Source of the DNA: Candidatus Aminicenantes bacterium UBA2190
GTDB taxonomy: Bacteria > Acidobacteriota > Aminicenantia > UBA2199
Length of the DNA stretch: 64,000 nt
Reading direction: 5' to 3'
Assembly (NCBI GenBank): GCA_002335385.1
Contig: DCVK01000037.1
Span: forward strand, 6,658 to 70,657
The notes under the pieces: generated by a model
Told to the model about the DNA's origin: nothing
Databases searched by the model: none
Seen by the model: only the letters and a program-made list of their open reading frames with translations
Made by a program: the position numbers and the translations under genes
Shown here: one piece after another, positions 55,892-64,000 of the stretch
Position numbering within the stretch: position 1 is the first letter of the stretch
Layout: each line of letters begins with the position of its first letter

Positions 55892-58800
55892 GCCGCGGGC
55901 GGAATCCGGCGCCGGGTCCGGCTCGAGGCGGGGGGCGGCCCCCTTCTCATCCAGGACGGCGCGGACCTTGCGCAGCAGCGTCCCCGGGTTGAGCGGCTTC
56001 ATCAGCAGGTGGTCGCCGGAGCCGGCCAACCCCTTCTGGGCGATGACATCGGACGCGTAGCCGCTGATGAAGATCGCCGGGATGCCGGTCTTCATCTTGC
56101 GCAGACCGGCCAGGGTCTCGCGGCCGTTGAGCCTGGGCATGAGCAGGTCGCAGACCACCAGGTCGATCCTGCGGAAATGCTCGCGGAAGACATACTGGGC
56201 GGAAACGCCGTCGGCCGCCTCCAGGACCGAATAGCCGAACTCCTCCAGCAAGGAGCGCGTGACCTGGCGGACGGCCGGGTCATCCTCGACCAGCAGGATC
56301 GTTTCACTGCCCCTGGGAATGGCCTCCGGCTTGCGGCGCCTCTGGCTGCCCTTGGCCGCCGACTTCAGCGGCAGGTAGAGGGTGAACGTGGATCCTCCTC
56401 CCGGGGCGCTTTCCACGCGGATATGCCCTCCGTGCTTCTTGACGATGCCGTAGACGATGGCCAGCCCGAGCCCGGTCCCCTTGCCCACCTCCTTGGTCGT
56501 GAAGAAAGGCTCGAAGATGTGGGAGCGGACCTCCGTGCCGATTCCCGTTCCCGAGTCGGAGACGGCGATGGCGGCGTAAGGACCGGCGGGGATGCCGTCG
56601 GAGGCGTCGTCCAGGACGACGGCGGACGTGGAGATCGTCAGCCGGCCGCCGCGCGGCATGGCGTCGCGGCTGTTGGTGACCAGGTTCATCAGCACCTGCT
56701 CGATCTGGCGGGCATCGGCATCGGCCATCAGGCTCTCGCTGGCGAGATTCAGGCTGAAATCGATGTCCTCGCCGATCAGCCGCGCCAGGATCTTGTGGAA
56801 GCCGTAGATGGCGTCGTTGACGTCGATGGGCAGCAGCTCGGCCTCCTGCTTGCGGCTGAAGGCCAGCAGGCTGCGGGTCAGGTTCGCCGCCCGCTCGCCG
56901 GCGGCGAGGATGCGCTCCACGTACTCGCTCAATGGGCCGCCGCGCTCCATCTTCATCTGCAGCAGCGAGCCGTAGCCGACGATGGCGGACAGGATGTTGT
57001 TGAAGTCGTGGGCCACGCCGCCGGCCAGGATGCCGATGGCTTCCATCTTCTGCGCCTGCAACAGCTGCTCTTCCAGCTTTTTGCGCTCGGAGACGTCGCG
57101 CACCATGGCCAGGAGATACACGTCGGCCGCCAGGTCGATGCGCGTCAGGCTGACCTCGGCGATGAAGGAGGTACCGTCGCCCCGGAGGTGGACCCACTCG
57201 AAGAACTGGGGCTGCCCGGCATAAGCGGCGCGGATCTTCTCCAGCGACTTCTCCTTCGAGGTCCGGCCGTCGGGCTGCAGCGGCGGCGAGAACTTGTCCG
57301 GCGGCACGCCGATGATCCGTTCGCGGCCGCAGCCGAACATCTCCAGCGTCTTGGAGTTGCAGTCGAAGAACAGGTCATCCTTCATCACGAAGATGGAGTC
57401 GCTGGCCGCCTCGAACAGGGTGCGGTAGCGCCGCTCGCTTTCCAGCAGCGCCTCCGCGGCCTGCTTCCGTTCGAGCGCATTGGCGATGATGTCCGCGACC
57501 ATGCGCACCAAGGCCAGGGCGTCGGCCGACCAGCGCTGCCGTTTGCGGACCGTATCGAAGCCCACGTAGCCGATCAGCGTGCTCTTGGAGCGCATGGGAA
57601 CGACTAGCAGCGAGCGGATCCCCTGGGCCTGGAGGATCTCGCGCTCGGCGGCCGCCTCTGGCGGCAGATCGGAGAGCTCCTCCAGGGAGATCTCCGCGTT
57701 GCCCTGCAATCTGGCCAGCCACCAGGGGAACGAGGCCACGGGGAGGTTCTGCAGGTTTTGCCGCTGCCGCTCCACGCCGCTGGCGCACCATTCATGGGTA
57801 TTGCTCATGAATTCGCCGCTGCGGTCGAAGCGGAAGACATAGCTGCGGTCCACCGCGGTGAAGGCGCCGATCTGGCTGATGGCGCGATCGATCTCCCCAT
57901 CGATATCACCAGTTCTCACGCCGATGAAGCGCGCCGAGATCGCGGTCAGCAGCCGCTCGAATTCGCTGTGCTGGCGCAGGGCTCTCTCGTCGTGCTTCTG
58001 CCGGCTGACGTCGCGGAAACTCCACACCCGGCCCACCGGCCGGCCCTGGATCATTTGCGGCCGGGAATAGCGCTCAAAGAACCTGCCGTCCCTGAACTCC
58101 AGCAGGTCAAAGCTCTCCATTTCCGGGGTTTCATACAGCTCCCTGACCTTGGCCATGAATGCCCCGGGATCGGCCAGCTGTCCCATGACGAAGTCGAGGG
58201 CCTGGTTGTCGTCGCGGGCGGTCAGCAATTCCTCGGGAATGCGCCACATCTGGACGAAACGCTGGTTGTAGTTGGCGATCTTTCCCGAGCTGTCGATCTC
58301 CAGGATGCCGTCGGCCGTCGATTCCAGCGTGGCCTGCAGCAGGGAAATGACATGTTCACGCTCCTTCTCGGCGCGTTTGCGGGCGCTGATGTCCTCGACC
58401 ATGGCCAGCAGGTGCAGGAAGCGGCCGCCCGCGTCGCGGATGACGCTGACGGTCGTCGAAGCCCAGACGACGCCCCCGTCCTTCCGCAGGTAGCGCTTCT
58501 CGGTCCGATAGAACGGGGCCTCGTCGCGCAAAAGGCCCTGCGCCGCCAAGCGGTCGCCGGAGGTGTGTTCGGGATGGGTGATCTCCTGGAAGCGCATGCC
58601 GCGCAGCTCGTTCTCGCGGAATCCCAACATGGCGCAGAAGGCCCGGTTGGCCAGCGTGATGCGCAGCCCCTCATCGGCGGTGACGATGCCGATCGGCCCC
58701 GACTCAAAAAGGACGCGGAAGCGATCCTCGCTCTCGCGCAGCTCGCTTTCGGCCAGCTGCCGCTCGTGCAGCTCGCTGCGGGCCCGGGCCAGCGACTCGC

Positions 58801-59344
58801 GGATGAAGCGGCCGGCCAGGTCCTGCAGCAGCAGCACAATGGCCAGGTATAACGTATTGACCAGCCAGAAGCGATAGGGGTCCGAGGAGCGGAAAGGCGC
58901 CTGCAGGGCGATCAGCAGGGTCGAAGCGCTGCAGATCAGGGCGGTGACGATCCCCTGCCACTTGCCCAGCACCATGCCGGCGATGAAGACGACGATGAAG
59001 TAGCCGTAGGCGGCCCGCGTGCCCAGGCCGGCCCGCGTCCAGGAAAAGAGGCCGACCAGCAGCCACAGGCTCACGACCAGCAGGCAGGCGGCGGCACGTA
59101 CGCGGCCGCTGCGGTTCAGCCGCAGCAGGACGATGCTGACCGTGACCGTGCCCAGCAGCAGCGTCAGCGAGCGCACGAAGATCCTGGGGTCCAGGGCGAT
59201 CAGCACGAGCTGCAGAATGACCGACGAGACGATGAAGGCGCGGACGATCAGAAAGACCTGGCGGGCGGCCAGCGTTCTTTCGGAATCGGGGAATTCCGGT
59301 GCCATTAAAAATAGCTTCGGAAACAGCGCGGCTTTCAGAGTCAT
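55865..59344 (-). CDS. membrane hybrid histidine kinase (PAS-PAS-GAF-PAS-HK-REC)
   Basis: 1159 residues from the ATG at 59344; a TTG at 59371 would precede the -10 box, and an ATG at 59305 is a second possibility. About six membrane helices in the first 180 residues. PAS about 205-325 (FRVLFESGPIGIVTADEGLR), PAS about 335-455, GAF about 460-630 (ERLLTAISARFIG, SLLVVPMRSKSTLIGYVGFD), PAS about 635-760. HisKA has phospho-acceptor His779 in GGVAHDFNNILSAIVGYG. HATPase_c carries NLVTNSRDAM and GKGTGLGLAIVYGIVKKHGG. The C-terminal receiver has ILLVEDDPAV, LVVCDLLMPRLNG (phospho-Asp) and FISGYASD. A self-contained sensor whose output receiver lacks a DNA-binding domain; no partner regulator is adjacent. 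Confidence 0.94.
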   Translation of the reverse strand: MTLKAALFPKLFLMAPEFPDSERTLAARQVFLIVRAFIVSSVILQLVLIALDPRIFVRSLTLLLGTVTVSIVLLRLNRSGRVRAAACLLVVSLWLLVGLFSWTRAGLGTRAAYGYFIVVFIAGMVLGKWQGIVTALICSASTLLIALQAPFRSSDPYRFWLVNTLYLAIVLLLQDLAGRFIRESLARARSELHERQLAESELRESEDRFRVLFESGPIGIVTADEGLRITLANRAFCAMLGFRENELRGMRFQEITHPEHTSGDRLAAQGLLRDEAPFYRTEKRYLRKDGGVVWASTTVSVIRDAGGRFLHLLAMVEDISARKRAEKEREHVISLLQATLESTADGILEIDSSGKIANYNQRFVQMWRIPEELLTARDDNQALDFVMGQLADPGAFMAKVRELYETPEMESFDLLEFRDGRFFERYSRPQMIQGRPVGRVWSFRDVSRQKHDERALRQHSEFERLLTAISARFIGVRTGDIDGEIDRAISQIGAFTAVDRSYVFRFDRSGEFMSNTHEWCASGVERQRQNLQNLPVASFPWWLARLQGNAEISLEELSDLPPEAAAEREILQAQGIRSLLVVPMRSKSTLIGYVGFDTVRKRQRWSADALALVRMVADIIANALERKQAAEALLESERRYRTLFEAASDSIFVMKDDLFFDCNSKTLEMFGCGRERIIGVPPDKFSPPLQPDGRTSKEKSLEKIRAAYAGQPQFFEWVHLRGDGTSFIAEVSLTRIDLAADVYLLAMVRDVSERKKLEEQLLQAQKMEAIGILAGGVAHDFNNILSAIVGYGSLLQMKMERGGPLSEYVERILAAGERAANLTRSLLAFSRKQEAELLPIDVNDAIYGFHKILARLIGEDIDFSLNLASESLMADADARQIEQVLMNLVTNSRDAMPRGGRLTISTSAVVLDDASDGIPAGPYAAIAVSDSGTGIGTEVRSHIFEPFFTTKEVGKGTGLGLAIVYGIVKKHGGHIRVESAPGGGSTFTLYLPLKSAAKGSQRRRKPEAIPRGSETILLVEDDPAVRQVTRSLLEEFGYSVLEAADGVSAQYVFREHFRRIDLVVCDLLMPRLNGRETLAGLRKMKTGIPAIFISGYASDVIAQKGLAGSGDHLLMKPLNPGTLLRKVRAVLDEKGAAPRLEPDPAPDSARGLTRKKSRR

Positions 59345-59351
59345 CGGCACG

Positions 59352-59379
59352 ATTATAGGCGTTTTTTTCAATATTTCAA
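59352..59379 (-). promoter_or_regulatory. promoter of the hybrid histidine kinase
   Basis: On the minus strand TTGAAA, 16 nt, perfect TATAAT; the ATG at 59344 begins 7 nt after the -10, so the message is probably leaderless if that start is used. Confidence 0.6.
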
Positions 59380-59462
59380 ATAGGATCGAAGCAGACGGTC
59401 GCCCGGAATTTATTTTCGGCCGAAATCATGCGGTAGGACGCGGTGGTCGCTGGAGAAATAAT

Positions 59463-60566
59463 TCAGCCCGCCGCCGCCATCCCGCGCTCGCAGCGGGAGG
59501 CGAACTTCCGGCGCAGCAGCACGTAAAGAAAAGCAAAGAGCATGCCGACGGCCAGGTCGACCATGGGCGGGGCGCCCTTCGGCTTGAGCAAGCCTCCCCA
59601 GCGCAGCGTTCCCAGCGCCAGGGTGAGGAAAATGACCGGGAAAAGCAGCGTGGTCTCAAGCTTGGCCTTTTCATAAAGCCGCAGCAGGACCCAGCAGGCG
59701 CAAAAGAGGTACAGCGTCTCGAAGATGAGGTACAGGCAAAAATGCGGGAAGAAATCGACGGAAACAAAATAGCGCAGCAGGAAATAATGGAGGTAGAGGA
59801 ACATCAGCGCGTTGCGGCCCGGCAGGGCGAAAAACTCGGCTACGCCCCTGGAAACTGCGCGGTCCGCTCCCCCGGTGATCCGGCGCGCCAGGGCAAAAGC
59901 CAGGGAAACCGCCAGCAGCGCCAGAAGGATGTAGGCTGGCGACATCCAGAATTTCCTGGGGACGCCGCCCGCCAACGCCAGGGCCGCAACGGCTGCCGTT
60001 CCCAGGGCTGCCAGCAGCGGGAGAATCCGCTGGCGCGGCCAGCGCAGGATGAAAACGCCGAAGAGAAAGAAACCCAGCCAGGGGAAAAGGGCGAACCCCT
60101 TGCCGTACAGGAAGGCCAGGGGCGTTCCCCTGAATGAAGCCGACAGCGACACCGGAAGCAGCAGATGGATGAGGAAGGGAACGGGGAAAAGACAGCCCAC
60201 GGGAAACGAATTCCGGAATACCCTGCCGAGAAGGAGAAGCACCAGGAGCGAGAGGGCGATGCACTGCAAAAACCCGGGCACGATCCGCAGGCCCCCGCCA
60301 TGGGCGATGACGACCTGCGTGCTGCCGCCGAAAAAAAGGAGCAGCGGGAAAAAGAGATGAAAAAAGTCGAAACAGCGGTTGCCCCTGGTTTTTTCCAGCA
60401 TCAGCATCGTGTTCATGCCCGAGCAGGCGAAAAAAAGCGGCGCGGCAAATGTGCCGAAGGGGATGAGTCGGGCGGAAACAAAATGAGCGGCGATCATCAG
60501 CAGGCAGGCCATGCCCTTGGCGATATCGATTTCCACAATGCGGCCTGACGTGGGGGTTCCTGCCAT
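59463..60566 (-). CDS. multi-pass acyltransferase-like membrane protein (DUF1624/HGSNAT type)
   Basis: 367 residues; AGGAAG site 7 nt before the ATG. Opens with RIVEIDIAKGMACLLMIAAH, the pattern (RxxxIDxxKGxAxxxM..H) of DUF1624 and heparan-alpha-glucosaminide N-acetyltransferase-like proteins, with the conserved His at about 28. Ten or more membrane helices follow (LFFPLLLFFGGSTQVVIAH, LIHLLLPVSL, GRNALMFLYLHYFLLRYF). Such proteins move acyl groups across the membrane onto sugars or cell-wall components. Substrate not determinable. Confidence 0.75.
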   Translation of the reverse strand: MAGTPTSGRIVEIDIAKGMACLLMIAAHFVSARLIPFGTFAAPLFFACSGMNTMLMLEKTRGNRCFDFFHLFFPLLLFFGGSTQVVIAHGGGLRIVPGFLQCIALSLLVLLLLGRVFRNSFPVGCLFPVPFLIHLLLPVSLSASFRGTPLAFLYGKGFALFPWLGFFLFGVFILRWPRQRILPLLAALGTAAVAALALAGGVPRKFWMSPAYILLALLAVSLAFALARRITGGADRAVSRGVAEFFALPGRNALMFLYLHYFLLRYFVSVDFFPHFCLYLIFETLYLFCACWVLLRLYEKAKLETTLLFPVIFLTLALGTLRWGGLLKPKGAPPMVDLAVGMLFAFLYVLLRRKFASRCERGMAAAG

Positions 60567-60610
60567 GAAGATTCTTCCTGTCTCCGGGATGGTTGGGGAA
60601 CAACCGCTTG

Positions 60611-60639
60611 ATTCTATCCCATTTCAGTCATGATGGCAA
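60611..60639 (-). promoter_or_regulatory. promoter of the DUF1624-like gene
   Basis: On the minus strand TTGCCA, 17 nt, TAGAAT; 45 nt before the ATG at 60566. Confidence 0.6.
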
Positions 60640-60743
60640 CGCGCTCTCAGTGGCCGAGTGCAAAGTGCATAGTGAAACGTCGGAAAGCACTGGAGCGAGC
60701 TCATCGTGTCCTTTGTTGTCACGGCTTTCACTTTACCCAACTT

Positions 60744-61511
60744 CTACTTTTCACTGAAGACATACGCCCCTGTTCGGCTGCAGGATATTCCGGGCAACTT
60801 GCGGGTCTTCTCAAAAATATCGAATCCTTCTTTCAGATTGCGCCAGAAAGCCATCAGCCCGGGGCGCCGCCAGGACTCCCGCTCCAGCTTCAGCCAGTCG
60901 CCGTCCAGGCGGCAGGGGAAGATGTGCACCGGGATGCGCGCCTGCCCGGCGTCGCGGGCGTCGACCGCCGCCAGGTAGATCTCGGCGATCGGGCCGTCGC
61001 CCAAGGGCACGCAGCCGATGGTCACGCAGGAGCCATGGATGAAGATGTCGCCGCCCAGGCGCGGCCCCTCGCCCAGGATGCGGTCCGAGGCATTGGGGTA
61101 GTCGACGCGCAGCGACAAATGGAAGCGGCTCCAGGGATTGAAGCCGCTGACCTGGTAAAACCCCTCCGGGACCTGCAGGTCGCCCTCGCGGCGCTTGGGG
61201 CCGACCGTTCCCGATGAGGCGCATACGGGATACGTTTTGACCTGCACAAAGGGGGCCCGACCGTCGTTCCGCGCCCACAGTTCCAGTTCACCCTCCAGCT
61301 TGAAGACGCGCAGGAAGATCTCGCCGGGCGGGTAGCTCAAGCCTGCCTGGCGGAACAGGCTCTCTAGCCGCGGTTGCGCCGTGTCCCGGGCCGCCCGCAC
61401 ACGCGGAAAGCGCGCCTGTTCCTGGCGAAACGTCGCCGCAGCCGGGGCACCCGGGCCGCCGGCCACGCTCAATGCGATCAATCCCAATATGGCCAGGGTG
61501 TTCTTCTTCAT
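60744..61511 (-). CDS. L,D-transpeptidase (YkuD-type) family protein
   Basis: 255 residues with signal peptide 1-26 (LAILGLIALSVAGGPGAPAAA). The ErfK/YbiS/YkuD catalytic signature reads GGDIFIHGSCVTIGCVPLGD (153-172) with His159 and nucleophile Cys167. Upstream elements VYPVCASSGTVGPK-like (94-106) and EGFYQVSGFNPWSRFHLSLR (116-135) also match the YafK-like subgroup. Probably a periplasmic enzyme that crosslinks peptidoglycan, attaches lipoproteins, or cleaves such links. Monocistronic; divergent from the CARDB gene. Confidence 0.9.
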   Translation of the reverse strand: MKKNTLAILGLIALSVAGGPGAPAAATFRQEQARFPRVRAARDTAQPRLESLFRQAGLSYPPGEIFLRVFKLEGELELWARNDGRAPFVQVKTYPVCASSGTVGPKRREGDLQVPEGFYQVSGFNPWSRFHLSLRVDYPNASDRILGEGPRLGGDIFIHGSCVTIGCVPLGDGPIAEIYLAAVDARDAGQARIPVHIFPCRLDGDWLKLERESWRRPGLMAFWRNLKEGFDIFEKTRKLPGISCSRTGAYVFSEK

Positions 61512-61537
61512 CGTTTTGGCTGGCGCCGCCGCCGGGA

Positions 61538-61566
61538 ATTATATGGTCCGGGGAATCGAAAAGCAA
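61538..61566 (-). promoter_or_regulatory. promoter of the L,D-transpeptidase gene
   Basis: On the minus strand TTGCTT, 17 nt, perfect TATAAT; 27 nt before the ATG. Confidence 0.7.
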
Positions 61567-61610
61567 CCCATCGTGCCGCAGGGATCGCGGATCGCCCGGC
61601 GGCGTTTTTT

Positions 61611-61639
61611 TTGAGATATCCCCCGTTATTTCGTATTCA
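61611..61639 (+). promoter_or_regulatory. weak candidate promoter of the CARDB gene
   Basis: TTGAGA, 17 nt, TATTCA; 29 nt before the ATG at 61668. Confidence 0.4.
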
Positions 61640-61667
61640 GCTTATGATGCCACACCAGGAGGTTTCA

Positions 61668-63119
61668 ATGAACAAAGCCAAGCGTTGCCTTTTATTTGCG
61701 GCGATCGCCTTCATGACCGCGGCTGCTTGCGGCCAAACCCTGACCGTCCTGTCGCCCAACGGCGGGGAAAGCTGGGGGCTCGGCGACCCGGCAGTCATCA
61801 CCTGGACCTCGGCCGGGGTCAGCGGCGACGTGCGCATCAACCTGTACCGCAGCAGCGGCGTCGTGGTCGGCACCATCGCCAACGCCGTTCCGGTCGCGGC
61901 AGGCAGTTATTCATGGACGGCGGGAACGCTCATGACCGGGTCGGCCACGCCCGGCGAGGACTACGTGGTCCGCCTGCGCGTGATCGGCGCCGACACCATG
62001 GACAGCAGCAACGCCGCGTTCGCCCTGGTCGGCCCCAAGCCCAACATCCATATCGGCAGCATGCGCGAGATCGGCTGGGACCATACGTTCACTCCCCGCA
62101 CCTTCGTTGCCGGCGACACGGTGACCATCCACTATCACCTGCTCAACGACAGCCCGAACAACGCCGGCCCCTTCCACGTGGGCTTGCGCGTGGGCGGGAG
62201 CATCGTCGCCCGCAACGCCTATGCGGAGCTGGTCCACGGCGACGGAGAGGGCGGCCAGTTCTCCTGGACGGCGACCTGCGGGTCGGCGGTGGCAGTGGTC
62301 GCCGACTGTGACGGTGAAGTGGCGGAAAGCAACGAGGGCGACAACGTCATGACCGACAGCGGGCTGGTCTGCAGCCAGCCGGATCTGAAATTTTTCACGG
62401 CGCTGGGCTGCAGCAGCGGCAATACCACGCCCAGGGCCGGAATGCGCTACCAATTCCGCGCCGAGGTCGACTCCGAGCGGGTCCGCGCCGAAAACGTGCG
62501 CGTCATCGGCGGCATCGTCGGCGGCGCCATGCTCTATGATCAAACCTTCCCGGCCCTGGCCGGTGATGGCGGCATCGAGGCGGTAGCGTTCACCTGGGAG
62601 GTGCCCGAGGGGGCCCAGCGGGTCTATTTCGAGATCGATCCCGACAACCGTGTCGCCGAAAGCGACGAGCGCAACAACCGCCAGGAGCTGGCCATTACCG
62701 GCGTGGCGGCCGCGCCGTCCGGCGAGCGCTATGACCTGAGCGTGCGCATCACCAAACCCGGCAGGATGCTCAGCGCCAGAGCGAGCGCCATCGAGACGCA
62801 GCAGGGGAAGCCGATGACGATCAGCGGCGAAGTACGCGGGGCCACTGGAGCGATCCGTGACTTCAAGGTCACGGCGACCGTTCAGGAAAAGTCCCCCAAA
62901 ACGGTCGTCGTCTACGAGCAGGATTTCATCGACCCGGGCATGCTGGTGGTCCCCTTCAGCTTCGCCTGGACACCCGCGACCCTGGGCAGCCATCGGATCA
63001 CGGTCAAGGTCGAGCTCGGAAGCCTCGCCGTCGGCGCCGGGGTGGTGGACGCGAATGCAGCCAACAACAGCGATTCGCTGCCGGTGAACGTGGTCGCGGG
63101 CAAGCTGAGGCTGCGCTGA
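61668..63119 (+). CDS. secreted multi-domain CARDB / Kre9-Knh1-like protein
   Basis: 483 residues; AGGAGG 5 nt before the ATG at 61668. Signal peptide 1-23 with a possible lipobox (TAAAC, Cys21). Domain 1 (about 25-125) is the Kre9/Knh1-type Ig fold: LTVLSPNGGESWGLGDPAVI, WTSAGVSGDVRINLYRSSGV and GSYSWTAG. Two or three CARDB-like adhesion domains follow (PNIHIGSMREIGWDHTFTPR, DCDGEVAESNEGDNV, EIDPDNRVAESDERNNRQEL), each ending in the E-x-N/D-E-x-N-N motif. A last module ends VVDANAANNSDSLPVNV. No enzymatic domain: a surface or extracellular binding protein. Confidence 0.87.
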   Translation: MNKAKRCLLFAAIAFMTAAACGQTLTVLSPNGGESWGLGDPAVITWTSAGVSGDVRINLYRSSGVVVGTIANAVPVAAGSYSWTAGTLMTGSATPGEDYVVRLRVIGADTMDSSNAAFALVGPKPNIHIGSMREIGWDHTFTPRTFVAGDTVTIHYHLLNDSPNNAGPFHVGLRVGGSIVARNAYAELVHGDGEGGQFSWTATCGSAVAVVADCDGEVAESNEGDNVMTDSGLVCSQPDLKFFTALGCSSGNTTPRAGMRYQFRAEVDSERVRAENVRVIGGIVGGAMLYDQTFPALAGDGGIEAVAFTWEVPEGAQRVYFEIDPDNRVAESDERNNRQELAITGVAAAPSGERYDLSVRITKPGRMLSARASAIETQQGKPMTISGEVRGATGAIRDFKVTATVQEKSPKTVVVYEQDFIDPGMLVVPFSFAWTPATLGSHRITVKVELGSLAVGAGVVDANAANNSDSLPVNVVAGKLRLR

Positions 63120-63153
63120 GCGGCTGCCCGGCGGCCATGGCTCGCGGCCGCCA

Positions 63154-63182
63154 TTGACAATTTGCCCTGGACCGGCTATAAT
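63154..63182 (+). promoter_or_regulatory. consensus sigma-70 promoter of the DEAD-box helicase gene
   Basis: Perfect TTGACA, 17 nt, perfect TATAAT, the strongest sigma-70 match in the window. Predicted start near 63189. Confidence 0.88.
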
Positions 63183-63188
63183 AACAAC

Positions 63189-63375
63189 AATTGAGCCCGT
63201 GGCGGCCGCAAGGCCGTCCCACAGGGAAATGATGAATTGATGTAAAGCCCTCGGGCCGCGTCGATAAGCGGCGAGAAGGCCGCATCCCGCCATTGAGTCC
63301 TGAACTCGATCCGGATCGCCATTCCTTCATGATTCGCTGCCTCAACGGGTTCAAAATTAAAACCAAGGAAATGTG
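63189..63375 (+). promoter_or_regulatory. long 5' untranslated leader of the DEAD-box helicase mRNA
   Basis: About 187 nt between the predicted start and the ATG, without a convincing small gene. It contains GC-rich segments able to fold (GGCGGCCGCAAGGCCGTC near the start, GGGCCGCGTCGATAAGCGGC in the middle). Long structured leaders are typical of cold-shock-regulated csdA/deaD-type helicase mRNAs; that role here is inferred. Confidence 0.45.
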
Positions 63376-64000
63376 ATGAAGATCCAGAAAAAACATGCGC
63401 CCGCCAAGCCATCCGGCCGGCTGCGGCCCGCAAGGCCGCAGCCGGACAGCCGCCATCCCCGCCGGCAAGATGTTCTCCGGGAGGCCCCTGCCGGCCCTCG
63501 CCGAGGCGACCCTGGGCAGCAGGCCGCAGCCGGCGTCTTCGCCGCGCTGCTGCCGGAGCTGCAGCGGGCGGTGGCCGAAGAAGGCTACACCGTCCCCACG
63601 CCCATCCAGGTCCAGGCCATCCCTCATTTGCTCGCCGGCCGCGACCTGATCGGCTGCGCCCAGACCGGCACCGGCAAGACCGCCGCTTTCACCCTGCCCA
63701 TCCTGCAGTACCTGGCCCTGCACAAGCAGCAGCCGGCACGCAACCGGACGCGGGTACTGATCCTGGCCCCCACCCGGGAGCTGGCGGCGCAGATCGCTGC
63801 CAGTGCCGCCACTTACGGCCGCCACCTGCGCTTCAGCCATGCCGTGGTGTTCGGCGGCGTCAGCCAGTTCCAGCAGGTGCAGGCGCTGAACCGCGGCCTC
63901 GACATCCTGGTGGCGACGCCGGGGCGGCTGCTCGACCTGATGCAGCAGGGCCACGTCAGCCTGGACGCGGTCGAGATTTTCGTCCTGGACGAGGCCGACC
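63376..64000 (+). CDS. DEAD-box RNA helicase (3' truncated by window)
   Basis: 208 residues visible, running off the right edge. Start at the ATG at 63376, after AAGGAA. A basic, low-complexity N-terminal extension (1-55; PARPQPDSRHPRR, PRRGDPGQQ) precedes the helicase core. The core shows the Q-motif (EEGYTVPTPIQVQAIP), motif I AQTGTGKT, Ia APTRELAAQ, Ib TPGRLLDLM and motif II DEAD at the very end. The order matches RhlE/CsdA-type helicases that remodel RNA in ribosome assembly and cold adaptation. The arginine-rich extension at the N terminus, rather than the usual C-terminal tail, is notable. Strong promoter and long leader upstream. Confidence 0.93.
   Translation, partial: MKIQKKHAPAKPSGRLRPARPQPDSRHPRRQDVLREAPAGPRRGDPGQQAAAGVFAALLPELQRAVAEEGYTVPTPIQVQAIPHLLAGRDLIGCAQTGTGKTAAFTLPILQYLALHKQQPARNRTRVLILAPTRELAAQIAASAATYGRHLRFSHAVVFGGVSQFQQVQALNRGLDILVATPGRLLDLMQQGHVSLDAVEIFVLDEAD

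Overview
The window reads as a chromosomal segment of a high-GC, double-membraned, probably anaerobic or microaerophilic bacterium. Outer-membrane life is shown by lpxB, TonB-dependent receptors and several signal-peptide beta-barrels. Low-oxygen life is suggested by the hybrid cluster protein, a ferredoxin and a NifU/NifS pair. Three traits together point to Acidobacteriota, most likely the Aminicenantia/OP8 lineage: large Oar-type receptors with an N-terminal carboxypeptidase-regulatory domain, GWxTD proteins, and sulfatase-fold lipoproteins beside a TPR glycosyltransferase. This placement is from recall of gene content, not from a search.

Left part (1-23.8 kb) is an envelope and nutrient-uptake region. 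It holds the tail of a GWxTD-like protein and a companion secreted protein, then four large Oar-like TonB-dependent receptors (1767, 5244, 12324 and 20692). Between them lie a GWxTD/TPR operon on the minus strand and a three-gene operon (sulfatase-fold lipoprotein, membrane glycosyltransferase with TPR, second sulfatase-fold lipoprotein). Three receptors are preceded by exact sigma-54 (-24/-12) promoters 44-45 nt before their start codons. The receptor at 20692 is a mosaic of the other two. The receptor at 5244 lies between direct copies of a heptamer-repeat element in repeat-rich noncoding DNA.

Middle part (23.9-47.5 kb) holds conserved functions. In order: cytochrome c maturation (resB/ccsA); a membrane protein and a PAP2_C phosphatase; a TetR-ferredoxin-Hcp-cupin stress operon; NifS and three-domain NifU; and a secreted M28 peptidase. 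Next comes an operon rplU-rpmA-obgE-nadD-rsfS-[sigma-54 activator]-rlmH-[DksA-like]. The activator has the GAFSGA loop but carries Asn-Gln where Walker B normally has Asp-Glu. It is the natural in-window candidate regulator of the sigma-54 receptor promoters. After it come an outer-membrane barrel, a PAP2 phosphatase, tRNA-Leu(CAG), purN and recG.

Right part (47.5-64 kb) is signalling and envelope. It contains a pseudopilin pair run into lpxB, an RlmB-type methyltransferase run into a Ser/Thr kinase with a SUMF1-like domain, and a small protein coupled to a PAS-GGDEF diguanylate cyclase. It also contains a papain-family protease with an Ig-like tail, a large hybrid histidine kinase, a DUF1624-like acyltransferase, an L,D-transpeptidase, a secreted CARDB protein, and the start of a DEAD-box RNA helicase with a long 5' leader. 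No insertion sequence, phage gene or CRISPR array was seen.
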